From contig CACAEM010000002.1 of the NCBI GenBank assembly GCA_902531455.1, forward strand, positions 1 to 38,093: a DNA stretch of 38,093 nt. Reading direction: 5' to 3'. Of this stretch, positions 9,184 through 18,049 are shown in pieces; positions within the stretch are counted from its first letter, which is position 1, and each line of letters opens with the position of its first letter. Below the pieces are notes generated by a model. The model did not search any database and had not been told where the DNA came from. It was given only the letters and a program-made list of their open reading frames with translations. The stretch is from an uncultured Pelagibacteraceae bacterium. Its GTDB lineage: Bacteria; Pseudomonadota; Alphaproteobacteria; Pelagibacterales; Pelagibacteraceae. Both the position numbers and the translations under genes were made by a program.

Positions 9184-11049
9184 TTAATATAAACTTTTAT
9201 TCTCAAAAAAATTAGTTAAATATATAGGTTTTTGAGATAGGATATATCTATACACATTATAATTTTCTAAAACTCGCTGTACATAATTTCTAGTTTCTTT
9301 GAATTTAATAAGCTCAATCCAATCAACATAATCAATCTGTTTTTTTTGAGGATCTTTGTTAATTTTTTTCCAATACTTTACTCTTTTAGGGCCAGCGTTG
9401 TAAGCAGCCATTGCAAAAGGGTAGGAGCCTTTATATTGGGTTATCAATCCTGCAATGTAATGAGATCCTAAATTAATATTATATTCAGGATCTGTGGTTA
9501 ATTTAGATTTAGAATAACCAAGCTTTGCTTGTTTTGATACAGTCTTAGCCGTATAAGGCATTAATTGCATCAACCCCTGAGCACCAACTCTACTCCTAGC
9601 GGATGTATCAAATTCACTTTCTTGTCTGATAATAGATAATATTAATGCTGGATCAGGAATTTTTCTTCCACCAACAAACTTTGGTACACTCATTATCGGA
9701 TAATTAAATTGGTTGTGAAACCTTTTTTGATATGAGGCAATTTTAGAAACTTGTATAGCAAAATCAAAACGTGATATATTTGAAGCTAATTTAGCAGCTA
9801 AAGCCTCACTGCCTTTTTCTACATTATCATTTGCGAGAAATCTTAGTATATGTTTTGTGTATTTATCTTTATTTAAATAATCAAGCAGATCAACAATTGC
9901 GACAAGTTTCTTTGAGTAAAACACTTGCTCATAATCATCATCTACAAACATTAATTTGTCTAATTCAAATTTCTCTTGAGGTTTAACTTTCATGTGTGAG
10001 AGCTGACCATAATATGTTGTTAAATATTTTGTTCCTTCAAAAAACCATTTATTTGAGTTTTCTTTATCACCAATTTTTTTATAAGTTTTACCCAACCAAT
10101 ACGCACCTCTAGATAAGCTAATTGGGTAGCTAACATTCTTATAAAAATTTAAAAAATGCTTTTCTGCCTGTTGTGCATTATTTAAAAAACTAAGTGCTAT
10201 CCATCCACTCATCCACTCAGCTTCTGCATACTCTGCACCTTCTGTCATTGCGTGATTTGAAACAATTCTATACGCCATTTTATATTTTTTTTTATAAATT
10301 AAGGATCTTCCTATTATTGACCTTTCTTTCCACCATTTATCTGGTCTTACTAAATATTCTTTAGTGTTTTTTATTTTATTAAGAATTTCTAATGAACTAT
10401 CAACGCGTCCTTTTTTTCGTCTCCATTTTAATCGATCATAATTTAAACCAACATCATTTTTAAATTTTTTTGGTACTTTTTTAATCGCATCATCAACTCC
10501 ATATCCTCTGCTTATTAATATTTGTCTTGCTGTATAAAGTAATTGGTACTCACTAGGTAGGTATCTAATAACCCTTTTAAGATCCCAATGTTTGCCTTCC
10601 CAAGCATAATAATCTGCTCTATTTATATAATCAGAGGTATCTAGAATATTTTTAAATTTTTTTCTGAAATATTTTAAATTTTTTGTATTTAGATCTGCAT
10701 TTGTAAAACCTTCTTTAATTAATCTTATCCCATCACCAGACTTTCCAGTCTTAATTAAACTTTCTCCTAACATCATTTTACCATATCCACTTAATGGCTT
10801 ATTACTTTGAAACCAATTAATTATTTCCGTAGGAGAATGGTTTTGTAAGTTTATTTTGTGTTCAGCAAGATATTTAATTCTGTTAAATCTCGGATAATCT
10901 TTAACTCTTTCTATAAACTTTTTATATTCAGAAAAGGTTACTTTGTTTCCTGACGTAAGAAGATGTCTCCACTCTATGAAATCATATATCGATTGAGCCC
11001 TTGCTTTTTTTGCAGTATTTTTTGCATCTTTCCAATTAGATTTTTCCAT
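9184..11049 (-). CDS. slt: Soluble lytic murein transglycosylase (Slt family), N-terminus lost to a frame break
   Basis: This 621-residue frame has a long helical superhelix region (about residues 1-440) and a C-terminal SLT/lysozyme-like domain. The catalytic glutamate is in RQESEF near residue 477, followed by GAQGLMQLMPYTAKTV and the AMAAYNAGPKRV segment. Such enzymes cleave peptidoglycan glycan strands to 1,6-anhydro ends in the periplasm and need a signal peptide, absent here. The frame is open upstream of the ATG to about 11118 and reads T-R-Y-Y-S-E-R-D-F-E-F-A-K-Q-A-I-R-F, family-like sequence. The missing signal peptide is in the adjacent ORF in another frame, joined at an A8 run (11103-11110). 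The ATG at 11049 is therefore probably internal to the real gene. Confidence 0.88.
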   Translation of the reverse strand: MEKSNWKDAKNTAKKARAQSIYDFIEWRHLLTSGNKVTFSEYKKFIERVKDYPRFNRIKYLAEHKINLQNHSPTEIINWFQSNKPLSGYGKMMLGESLIKTGKSGDGIRLIKEGFTNADLNTKNLKYFRKKFKNILDTSDYINRADYYAWEGKHWDLKRVIRYLPSEYQLLYTARQILISRGYGVDDAIKKVPKKFKNDVGLNYDRLKWRRKKGRVDSSLEILNKIKNTKEYLVRPDKWWKERSIIGRSLIYKKKYKMAYRIVSNHAMTEGAEYAEAEWMSGWIALSFLNNAQQAEKHFLNFYKNVSYPISLSRGAYWLGKTYKKIGDKENSNKWFFEGTKYLTTYYGQLSHMKVKPQEKFELDKLMFVDDDYEQVFYSKKLVAIVDLLDYLNKDKYTKHILRFLANDNVEKGSEALAAKLASNISRFDFAIQVSKIASYQKRFHNQFNYPIMSVPKFVGGRKIPDPALILSIIRQESEFDTSARSRVGAQGLMQLMPYTAKTVSKQAKLGYSKSKLTTDPEYNINLGSHYIAGLITQYKGSYPFAMAAYNAGPKRVKYWKKINKDPQKKQIDYVDWIELIKFKETRNYVQRVLENYNVYRYILSQKPIYLTNFFENKSLY

Positions 11050-11086
11050 AAATCTAATTGCTTGTTTTGCAAATTCAAAATCTCTT

Positions 11087-11371
11087 TCACTGTAATATCT
11101 TGTTTTTTTTAACAGTTCTTAATGTTTGTTTTTTTACAATAAGCGGTTTTTTTGGGGGTAACAGAATTCCAAAGATCTCTTTAGGTAAATCTTTATCATC
11201 TTTTAAACTTTGTTTTTCATTAAATGTTCCAGGTTTAAGTGGAGGTACTACTATCAGACTTTTAATCGCAGGTTTTTTCTTAGGTATTATTATTTCATTC
11301 GAATATGATGATTGAAAAAAGCTTAAAAAAAATATAGTTGTTAATAGTAATGTAGATTTTCTAAAAATCAT
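11087..11371 (-). CDS. Signal-peptide and Pro/Lys-rich N-terminal segment of the split slt gene
   Basis: This 94-residue frame begins with a clear signal peptide (MIFRKSTLLLTTIFFLSFF, predicted cut after the S-Y-S-N region near residue 25) followed by a linker rich in Pro and Lys (IIPKKKPAIK, PPLKPG, PPKKPLIVKK). The last residues N-K-I-L-Q arise after an A8 tract. If one A is skipped, the frame continues into T-R-Y-Y-S-E-R-D-F and the transglycosylase. I therefore read it as the 5' part of slt and not as an independent gene. Possible causes are a real frameshift, a homopolymer sequencing error, or slippage that restores the frame. It is divergent from dapA with only 27 bases between starts. 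Confidence 0.7.
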   Translation of the reverse strand: MIFRKSTLLLTTIFFLSFFQSSYSNEIIIPKKKPAIKSLIVVPPLKPGTFNEKQSLKDDKDLPKEIFGILLPPKKPLIVKKQTLRTVKKNKILQ

Positions 11372-11387
11372 TTTTAATAACTTATGA

Positions 11388-11393
11388 TATAAA
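11388..11393 (+). promoter_or_regulatory. Possible -10 element upstream of dapA
   Basis: TATAAA lies 5 bases before the dapA ATG at 11399 in a 27-base divergent gap. If it is used, the transcript would start at or next to the ATG and be nearly leaderless. No good -35 element is visible, so support is weak. Confidence 0.28.
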
Positions 11394-11398
11394 TATTT

Positions 11399-12286
11399 AT
11401 GTTTAAAGGTTCAAATGTAGCTTTAGTAACACCATTTAAAGGCGATAGCCTTGATGTGGAAACTTATATAAAAATTATTAATTTTCATTTAGAAAATGGA
11501 ACAAATGGACTCGTGCCAGCAGGTACAACCGGTGAGTCTCCAACTCTTTCACATAGAGAACATGAGAAAGTTATAGAGCTATGCATACAAGAAGCTAAAG
11601 GAAAAATTCCTGTAATTGCAGGCACCGGATCAAATTCTACTACAGAAGCTATATCACTGACAGAACACGCTGAAAAAGCTGGAGCAGACGGGGCCTTGAT
11701 AGTGACACCTTATTATAACAAACCCACTCAGGAGGGTTTATATCAACATTACAAGGCTATAAATGACAAATGTGGCATACCAATCATAATTTATAATATT
11801 CCTGGCAGATCAGTTATTGATATGACAGTAGATACTATGGCAAGATTATTTGAACTTAAGAACATTGTTGGTGTTAAAGATGCAACTGGCGATTTGAATA
11901 GAGTAGATGAGACTTTCAAAAAAATTGGTAATGAATTTATCCAACTAACAGGTGAGGATGGTCTTGCTTATGAATATAATAAAAGAGGTGGCGTAGGGTG
12001 TATTTCTGTTACAGCCAACATAGCTCCTAAAATGTGTTCTGATATGCAAAAATTTTCAAAATCACAGAATAACGATGAGCAAAAAAAGGCTAAAGAGATA
12101 GATAAAAAACTTCAACCTGTTCATAAATCTTTGTTTATTGAGAGCAATCCATCACCAGTTAAATACGCAGCTAAATTGATAGGTCTATGTGATGATAATG
12201 TGAGATTACCTTTGGTAACAGTTTTAGATGAAACAAAAGCTGAGGTTAAAAAAGCTCTTATATCTGCCGAATTAATTAATGAATAA
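11399..12286 (+). CDS. dapA: 4-hydroxy-tetrahydrodipicolinate synthase
   Basis: This is a 295-residue class I aldolase-type (beta/alpha)8 barrel of standard length. Visible motifs are the [12 protein letters not shown] loop near residues 39-50 (pyruvate-binding threonines), the catalytic tyrosine in IIYNIPGRS near residue 134, and the Schiff-base lysine in GVKDATGDL near residue 162. The enzyme condenses pyruvate with aspartate semialdehyde in the cytoplasm, the first committed step of the lysine and diaminopimelate pathway. It leads a ten-gene same-strand run ending at recO. The stop overlaps the smpB start by 8 bases. Confidence 0.97.
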   Translation: MFKGSNVALVTPFKGDSLDVETYIKIINFHLENGTNGLVPAGTTGESPTLSHREHEKVIELCIQEAKGKIPVIAGTGSNSTTEAISLTEHAEKAGADGALIVTPYYNKPTQEGLYQHYKAINDKCGIPIIIYNIPGRSVIDMTVDTMARLFELKNIVGVKDATGDLNRVDETFKKIGNEFIQLTGEDGLAYEYNKRGGVGCISVTANIAPKMCSDMQKFSKSQNNDEQKKAKEIDKKLQPVHKSLFIESNPSPVKYAAKLIGLCDDNVRLPLVTVLDETKAEVKKALISAELINE

Positions 12287-12749
12287 AAAAACCACTCCTG
12301 GTTTAAAAATTATTACAATTAATAGAAAAGCATCTTTTAATTATTTTTTTAAAGAGATATTTGAAGCAGGTATAGTTTTAAAGGGCTCTGAAATAAAATC
12401 AGTAAGATCAGGTAAAATTAATATAGCAGATTCTTATGCTGTCGATAAAGATGGTGAAATTTTTTTGATTAATTCTCATATACCTATTTATAAACAAGCT
12501 AGTTATTCAAATCATAACCCTTACTCTGAAAGAAAACTTTTATTAAATAAAAAAGAAATTAATAAAATTATTGGTAGAATTCATGAAGATGGTTTGACTA
12601 TTGTACCAACAAAAATGTATTTCAAAAAAGGTAAGGCAAAATTAGAGATTGCAGTAGCCAAAGGTAAAAAACAATTTGATAAAAGACTGATAAAGAAAAC
12701 AAGAGACTGGAACCGTGAAAAAGCAAGATATATTAGAAAATCAAGTTAA
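12279..12749 (+). CDS. smpB: SsrA-binding protein SmpB
   Basis: This 156-residue protein has normal SmpB length. The N-terminal half carries [12 protein letters not shown] and [19 protein letters not shown] near residues 30-48, and a later block is the conserved [12 protein letters not shown] near residues 79-90. The basic C-terminal tail ([18 protein letters not shown]) is the part that enters the ribosomal A-site channel. SmpB binds tmRNA and delivers it to stalled ribosomes for trans-translation. It overlaps dapA by 8 bases and folK by 35 bases. The dapA-smpB pairing is common in alphaproteobacteria. Confidence 0.96.
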   Translation: MNKKTTPGLKIITINRKASFNYFFKEIFEAGIVLKGSEIKSVRSGKINIADSYAVDKDGEIFLINSHIPIYKQASYSNHNPYSERKLLLNKKEINKIIGRIHEDGLTIVPTKMYFKKGKAKLEIAVAKGKKQFDKRLIKKTRDWNREKARYIRKSS

Positions 12750-13245
12750 TTTTGTATACTTGTCATTAGGTTCTAATCTTGGAGACAAGAAAAATAATCT
12801 AAATAAAAGTATAGATTTAATCCAAAAAGAGGAAATTTTTATAAAGAAAAGATCAAAATTTTATAGCACAAAATCTTGGCCAAATGAAAATTTTCCAAAT
12901 TTTATTAATTCTATCATATTGATTGAGACAAAATTAAATATAATCGAATTATTTTTAAAAATTAAAAAAATTGAAAAAAAATTGGGCAGAAAAAAGTCAA
13001 AAAGAAATCATCCAAGAATATGTGATATTGATATAATTGATTATAATGGTGAAATAATCCATAGAAAACTTGGAAATCATAAACTCAATATTCCTCATAA
13101 AAGAATGCATAATAGAAATTTTGTTCTGTTTCCTTTATATGAATTAGATAAAGATTGGGTTCACCCTAAACTTAATAAAAATATAGTCATTTTAATGTCA
13201 AATTTAGCCTCAGATCAGTTATTGGGTATTAAAATTGCTCAATAA
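12715..13245 (+). CDS. folK: 2-amino-4-hydroxy-6-hydroxymethyldihydropteridine pyrophosphokinase
   Basis: HPPK catalyses pyrophosphoryl transfer from ATP to hydroxymethyl-dihydropterin in folate synthesis. The 176-residue product shows [16 protein letters not shown] near residues 14-29, the aromatic-rich middle, the P-R-I-C-D-I-D-I-I motif near residues 100-108 with the two magnesium-binding aspartates, and the closing [18 protein letters not shown] block. The start at GTG 12715 gives a 13-residue extension before the family's usual beginning and a 35-base overlap with smpB. A shorter form would need a rarer start such as ATT at 12730, so the start is uncertain. Sixteen bases separate it from rsh. 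Confidence 0.9.
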   Translation: MKKQDILENQVNFVYLSLGSNLGDKKNNLNKSIDLIQKEEIFIKKRSKFYSTKSWPNENFPNFINSIILIETKLNIIELFLKIKKIEKKLGRKKSKRNHPRICDIDIIDYNGEIIHRKLGNHKLNIPHKRMHNRNFVLFPLYELDKDWVHPKLNKNIVILMSNLASDQLLGIKIAQ

Positions 13246-13261
13246 AATGATATAAATAGTA

Positions 13262-15004
13262 ATGCTTAAATCTGAAGAATTAATTAATAAGGTAAAAAAT
13301 TATAACAAGTTTCTTAATCCAGAAACTTTATCAAAAGCCTATGATTTTGCTTTAAAGGCCCATGAAAAACAAAAAAGAGATGAGGGCTCACCTTATATTA
13401 TTCACCCGATAGCAGTTGCAAATATTTTAACTGAGTTAAAACTAGATAGTGCAACTATAGCTACTGGTTTACTTCATGATACAATAGAAGATACTCATGC
13501 AACTTATAATACAATAGTAGCAGAATTTGGAAAAGAGGTCGCTGATTTAGTTGATGGTGTTACCAAAATTTCTGAATTTGAAAATCAAGCAATATCAAAC
13601 TCCAAAGCAGAAAATTTTAGAAAATTAATATTAGCAACATCAAAAGACATCCGAGTTTTACTTGTGAAAATCGCTGATAGACTACACAATATGCGTACCA
13701 TTAAAGTTGTTGATAAAGAAAAGCAAATTAGAAAAGCAAAAGAAACAATGGAAATTTATGCGCCACTTGCAGATAGAATGGGCATGCATCGTATAAGAGA
13801 TGAATTAGAAGACCTTTCTTTTGAAGTTTTAAATGAAGATGCAAGAAAATTGATAAAAGACAGATTAGATAAAATTAAAGAAAATAATCTAATTAACTTT
13901 AATAATATTTCTGATGAGTTTTTTGAAATTCTTAAAAACAAAAATATAGAACCAAAAATAGTTGGAAGAGAGAAAACTCCTTTTTCAATTTGGAGAAAAA
14001 TCCAAAAAAAAAGAACCTCTCTTGAACAAATAACAGACATTATTGGGTTTAGAATTATTTTAGATAATATTGATGATTGTTATAAAGCTTTAGGAATTTT
14101 CCATAGTAAATGGAATTGTATACCAGGTAAATTTAAAGATTATATTTCATCTCCAAAAATCAATAAATATCAATCATTACACACAGCTATTATTGGACCA
14201 AATAAAAGACCAATTGAAATCCAGTTAAGAACAAAGCAAATGCATGAATTTGCAGAAAGAGGTATTGCTTCTCACTGGAAATATAAATCATCAGAAAAAT
14301 TTAATTCTTTAACTTGGAAGGAGTATGATTGGTTAGCAGATTTAGTTGAAATTATTGATAAAAATGAGAATCCAGATGACTCTTACGAATATACAAAACT
14401 TCAAATGTTTCAAGAAAACGCCTTTTGTTTCACACCAAAAGGATCAATTATAAAACTACCTAAAAATGCTACACCAATAGATTTTGCCTATGCGGTCCAT
14501 ACTCAAATTGGAGATGCTGCTGTTGGTTGTGAAATAAATGGAAATGAAAGCGCTTTGCAATCTATATTAAGAAACGGGGATGTAGTTAAGATTATCACCT
14601 CTAAAAAAGCTTCCCCCTCATTACATTGGTTAACGAGCACCAAAACAGGGAAAGCTCGTGCTGCAATTAGACGTTATTGGCAGTACCGTGAAAACAAAAA
14701 ACCGATTAAGGAAAAAAGATATAATACTACACTTTGGATTTCTTTGCCTGACGAACCTGGAAAAATGGGCGATGTAACAACCATGATTGGTGAAAACTTT
14801 GTTAATATTTCAAGTGTAGAGATGGTAGAAAAACTCAATGGAAGGATTAATTTCAAATTTAATTTAATCATACATGACCTTAAGAACTTTACAAAATTGA
14901 TAAGTGAACTAAAACAAAAAGAATATAAATTTAAAATTATAAGACACAAAAATAAAAAATATGCTTTCTTTAAAAAACTCTTTAGCAGTTTTAAGAAAAA
15001 CTAA
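13262..15004 (+). CDS. rsh: Bifunctional (p)ppGpp synthetase/hydrolase (RelA/SpoT homologue), shortened
   Basis: The 580-residue protein starts with an HD hydrolase domain whose metal residues are intact (H-P-I near 48, LLHDTIEDT at about 70-78, KIADRLHNM near 138). A synthetase domain follows, with KFKDYISSPK near 290 and the IEIQLRTKQMHEFAERG block near 318-335. TGS (AFCFTPKGSIIKLPKNATP from about 386) comes next, and an ACT-like end (SLPDEPGKMGDVTTMI from about 495). Typical alphaproteobacterial Rsh proteins have about 700-750 residues; the helical and zinc-finger/RIS modules between TGS and ACT appear deleted. Both catalytic activities look intact. It overlaps pyrE by 44 bases. rpoZ, the usual upstream neighbour, is absent. 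Confidence 0.95.
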   Translation: MLKSEELINKVKNYNKFLNPETLSKAYDFALKAHEKQKRDEGSPYIIHPIAVANILTELKLDSATIATGLLHDTIEDTHATYNTIVAEFGKEVADLVDGVTKISEFENQAISNSKAENFRKLILATSKDIRVLLVKIADRLHNMRTIKVVDKEKQIRKAKETMEIYAPLADRMGMHRIRDELEDLSFEVLNEDARKLIKDRLDKIKENNLINFNNISDEFFEILKNKNIEPKIVGREKTPFSIWRKIQKKRTSLEQITDIIGFRIILDNIDDCYKALGIFHSKWNCIPGKFKDYISSPKINKYQSLHTAIIGPNKRPIEIQLRTKQMHEFAERGIASHWKYKSSEKFNSLTWKEYDWLADLVEIIDKNENPDDSYEYTKLQMFQENAFCFTPKGSIIKLPKNATPIDFAYAVHTQIGDAAVGCEINGNESALQSILRNGDVVKIITSKKASPSLHWLTSTKTGKARAAIRRYWQYRENKKPIKEKRYNTTLWISLPDEPGKMGDVTTMIGENFVNISSVEMVEKLNGRINFKFNLIIHDLKNFTKLISELKQKEYKFKIIRHKNKKYAFFKKLFSSFKKN

Positions 15005-15551
15005 TGCTTTGTTAGATGGACATTTTGTATTGTCATCTGGATTACATTCACCTTCTTATGTGCAATGTGCAAAATTATTAAGCTTTCCAAACAAATCTGA
15101 AAAATTTACAAAATCTTTAGCAAGTAAAATAAAAAAAACATTTAAAAATATTGATTTAATTCTTTCACCAGCGATGGGTGGAATTGTAATTGGTTATGAA
15201 ATCGGGAGAGTTTTAAAAAAAGAAACAATTTTTTGTGAACGTGTTGAGGGAAATTTTAAGTTAAGAAGAGGTTTTTATATTAAAAAAAAATCAAGAGTTT
15301 TAATTATTGAAGATGTTATAACTACAGGAAAATCAAGTTTAGAGTGTGCTAAATTAATAAAAAAATCTGGTGCAATTTTATTAGGATTCGCGTGTTTAAT
15401 TGACAGATCTAATAAGCAAACTTTAAAAATAAAAAGAAAGAATATAATTTCACAAGTAAAATTAAAAATTCCAACTTTTAAAGAAAAAAACATTCCAGAA
15501 AGTTTAAAAAAAATTCCAATTACCAAACCCGGAAGTAGATTTTTAAAATGA
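14961..15551 (+). CDS. pyrE: Orotate phosphoribosyltransferase
   Basis: This 196-residue type I phosphoribosyltransferase matches the usual length. The PRPP-binding motif VLIIEDVITTGKSS is near residues 113-126, and the N-terminal GHFVLSSGLHSPSYVQCAKLL block near 20-40 is characteristic of the alphaproteobacterial PyrE form. It joins orotate to PRPP to make orotidine 5'-phosphate in pyrimidine synthesis. The ATG at 14961 lies within the 3' end of rsh (44-base overlap in another frame), and the stop overlaps the pdxJ start by 4 bases, implying coupled translation. Confidence 0.96.
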   Translation: MLSLKNSLAVLRKTNALLDGHFVLSSGLHSPSYVQCAKLLSFPNKSEKFTKSLASKIKKTFKNIDLILSPAMGGIVIGYEIGRVLKKETIFCERVEGNFKLRRGFYIKKKSRVLIIEDVITTGKSSLECAKLIKKSGAILLGFACLIDRSNKQTLKIKRKNIISQVKLKIPTFKEKNIPESLKKIPITKPGSRFLK

Positions 15552-16267
15552 AAAAGAGGCTGGGGGTTAATATAGACCATGTTGCAACGTTGAGAAATGC
15601 TAGAGGCGAAAAACATCCTGATCCCTATACTATAGCTTTAGATGTTTTAAAGGCTGGCGCAGACTCTATTACAGTTCATTTAAGAGAGGATAGGCGTCAT
15701 ATTAATGATATGGATTTAAAAATTCTCTCATCAGATAAATCAATCCCCATTAATTTGGAAATAGCTTCAGACCTAAAAATTGTTAAAATTGCACTTAAAA
15801 ATAAACCTTCTTTTATTTGTCTTGTACCTGAAAAAAGAAATGAAATTACCACAGAAGGAGGATTAAATTTAAAAAAAAATAAAAATAAAATCAAAAAAAT
15901 ATTAGAAATTTTTAATAGAAATAATATTAGAACTAGTTTATTTATAAATCCTTCTCTGCAAGATATTAAATTATCAAAAATTTTAGGAAGCAAATGTATA
16001 GAAATACATACAGGTAAGATTTCTAACCAAATAAAACAAAAAAAAAATTATACTAAAGAGCTAAATAAAATAAAAAAATGTGCCACTTATGCAAAAAATA
16101 TAGGTTTAGAGGTTCATGCTGGACATGGTATGGATTATAAGACAACAAAAATACTAAATAAGATAAAACAAATAGAGGAATTTAATATAGGCCATTTTAT
16201 AATTGGAGAGTCTGTTTCACACAGCATTTCAAAAGTAGTTAAACAATTTATTAAAATATTAAGATAA
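15548..16267 (+). CDS. pdxJ: Pyridoxine 5'-phosphate synthase
   Basis: This is a 239-residue TIM-barrel enzyme of standard length. It begins MKKRLGVNIDHVATLRNARG, the family N-terminal signature with the active-site histidine, then ADSITVHLREDRRHI near residues 38-52 and VHAGHGMDYKTT near residues 191-202. PdxJ condenses 1-deoxyxylulose 5-phosphate with 3-amino-2-oxopropyl phosphate to make pyridoxine phosphate, the precursor of the PLP used by GlyA in this window. Its ATG overlaps the pyrE stop by 4 bases, and its stop shares one base with the acpS start. The pdxJ-acpS order is conserved across proteobacteria. Confidence 0.97.
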   Translation: MKKRLGVNIDHVATLRNARGEKHPDPYTIALDVLKAGADSITVHLREDRRHINDMDLKILSSDKSIPINLEIASDLKIVKIALKNKPSFICLVPEKRNEITTEGGLNLKKNKNKIKKILEIFNRNNIRTSLFINPSLQDIKLSKILGSKCIEIHTGKISNQIKQKKNYTKELNKIKKCATYAKNIGLEVHAGHGMDYKTTKILNKIKQIEEFNIGHFIIGESVSHSISKVVKQFIKILR

Positions 16268-16656
16268 TGCATATAATAGGGAATGGTGTTGATATTATTA
16301 AAAACAGTAGAATAAATAATTCATTAAAAACCAAGGGTTTTTTAAATAGAATTTTTACAGAAAAAGAAATTCAACAAGGAACAAAATTAAAAAATAAAAT
16401 TAATTTTTATGCAAAAAGATTTGCTGCAAAAGAGGCATTTGTTAAAGCAATTGGAACTGGCTTTAGGTCAGATATAAATTTTATAGATATTGAAATTAAG
16501 AATTATAAGAATGGAAAGCCATATATTTCACTATCAAAAAAATTAAACAATTTTTTGCAAAAAAAATTCAAAATACAAAAATATAAAGTCTTTTTATCAC
16601 TTTCTGATGAAAAAGATTATTCAATAGCGTTTGTTGTTATAGATAAAAAAATATGA
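16267..16656 (+). CDS. acpS: Holo-[acyl-carrier-protein] synthase
   Basis: This 129-residue AcpS-type phosphopantetheinyl transferase has the expected length. It opens with GNGVDIIKNSRINN, containing the magnesium-binding aspartate, and has the second signature KRFAAKEAFVKAIGTG near residues 52-67 with the second metal ligand. It moves phosphopantetheine from CoA to apo-ACP, activating fatty acid synthesis. It shares one base with the pdxJ stop and overlaps lepB by 4 bases. Confidence 0.96.
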   Translation: MHIIGNGVDIIKNSRINNSLKTKGFLNRIFTEKEIQQGTKLKNKINFYAKRFAAKEAFVKAIGTGFRSDINFIDIEIKNYKNGKPYISLSKKLNNFLQKKFKIQKYKVFLSLSDEKDYSIAFVVIDKKI

Positions 16657-17381
16657 AAAAAATAATAATTGAAAATCTTAAAACTATAATTTATGCACTA
16701 CTCATTGCAGTTTTAATTAGATCAATTTTGTTGCAACCTTTTTATATTCCTTCATCGTCAATGGAGCCAAATTTATTAGTTGGGGATAGACTTTTTGTAA
16801 CTAAATTCACATATGGTTTTAGCAAGCATTCTTTCCCATTTAGTCCACCTATTTTTGAAAATCGTATTTTTACCGATAATCCTAAAAGAGGTGATGTTGC
16901 TGTATTTAAAACGCCGGCCGATAATAGAACCGACTATATAAAGCGTGTTATTGGTTTACCAGGTGATACAATTCAATTTATTAATGGTGATCTTTACCTA
17001 AATGGTAATCAAATTTTAAAAACAATTAAATCAAAAAATATCACTAATTATTGTGGTAAATCAAAAATAAAAGTTAACACATTTGAGGAAAAACTTCCAA
17101 ACGGTAAAGTTTATTTGGCATCATACAGAACAGATATTACTTTTGCTAACACGGATAAATACCTAGTGCCAAAAGACCATTTATTTTTCTTAGGAGACAA
17201 TAGGGATTGCTCAAAAGATAGTAGATTTTTATCTGAAGTTGGATATGTCCATAAAAATAATCTTGTGGGAAAAGCTCAAATCTTATTTTTTTCATCAGAT
17301 CCATTTGTAGGAAGTATTGTTAAATTTTGGAATTGGAATGAAATATTAAGGTTAAATAGATTTTTCAAATTGATTGATTAA
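16653..17381 (+). CDS. lepB: Signal peptidase I
   Basis: This 242-residue membrane protease has one N-terminal membrane segment (about residues 9-28) and a periplasmic S26 catalytic domain. The nucleophile is the serine of PSSSMEPNLL near residue 36, the general-base lysine is in DYIKRVIGLPGD near residue 97, and the box FFLGDNRDCSKDSR is near residues 178-191. It removes signal peptides from exported proteins at the inner membrane. It has only one obvious transmembrane anchor, as in many alphaproteobacteria. The gap to rnc is 2 bases, and the lepB-rnc pair is widely conserved. Confidence 0.97.
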   Translation: MKKIIIENLKTIIYALLIAVLIRSILLQPFYIPSSSMEPNLLVGDRLFVTKFTYGFSKHSFPFSPPIFENRIFTDNPKRGDVAVFKTPADNRTDYIKRVIGLPGDTIQFINGDLYLNGNQILKTIKSKNITNYCGKSKIKVNTFEEKLPNGKVYLASYRTDITFANTDKYLVPKDHLFFLGDNRDCSKDSRFLSEVGYVHKNNLVGKAQILFFSSDPFVGSIVKFWNWNEILRLNRFFKLID

Positions 17382-17383
17382 TT

Positions 17384-18049
17384 ATGAACTCTATTAAAAG
17401 ACTTCAAAAAAAAATTAAAATAGATTTCAAAAATGAAAAAATACTTTTGCAAGCAATTACTCATAAAAGTTTTGATCCAAATAATAATTATGAAAATCTT
17501 GAATTTTTAGGTGATAGAGTACTCGGACTTGTTGTTTCAAAAAAATTATATGAACTTTATCCAAATGAAAAAGTAGGGTCTTTAGATAAAAAATTAGCCT
17601 CATTGGTTAATAAAAATAAATGTTTAGAAGTAGGTAATTCATTAAGCCTCAAAGAATTTGTAATTACAGGCAATTCTAAGACGAGCAAAAACATTGTTGA
17701 AAATAAAATTATCTCGGATTGCTGCGAGGCATTAATTGGAGCAATTTATTTAGATAAAGGATTAGAAGTTTCTAAAAGTTTTATTCTTAAACTATGGAAA
17801 GATTTAATAAACGATGCAGAAACTACATTTGTTGATGCCAAAACACAACTGCAGGAATACTCTTTAAAAAATTTTAAAATATTGCCTATTTATAAATTAG
17901 TTTCTAACACAGGACCTAGACATAAGCCAAATTTTAAAGTTGGGGTAAGACTTAAAAATAGTACGTATATTTATGCAATAGGATCTTCAAAGAAAAATGC
18001 AGAGCAATCAGCAGCCTTAGAACTTCTTAAAAAAATTAAGCAAAAATGA
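17384..18049 (+). CDS. rnc: Ribonuclease III
   Basis: The 221-residue protein combines an RNase III catalytic domain and a C-terminal double-stranded RNA-binding domain. The signature NLEFLGDRVLGL is near residues 38-49, and the second acidic cluster DCCEALIGAIYLD is near residues 112-124, giving the metal-binding residues. The dsRBD spans about 148-220 (DAKTQLQEYS at its start, KKNAEQSAALELL at its end). It processes rRNA precursors and structured mRNAs. In most proteobacteria era follows rnc; here recO follows directly with a 4-base overlap. Confidence 0.97.
   Translation: MNSIKRLQKKIKIDFKNEKILLQAITHKSFDPNNNYENLEFLGDRVLGLVVSKKLYELYPNEKVGSLDKKLASLVNKNKCLEVGNSLSLKEFVITGNSKTSKNIVENKIISDCCEALIGAIYLDKGLEVSKSFILKLWKDLINDAETTFVDAKTQLQEYSLKNFKILPIYKLVSNTGPRHKPNFKVGVRLKNSTYIYAIGSSKKNAEQSAALELLKKIKQK

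Noticed and set aside
11058..11315. Plus-strand 85-codon frame opposite the 5' part of slt
   Set aside because: It is antisense to the signal-peptide and linker region and shows no family resemblance; it is a by-product of the opposite coding frame.
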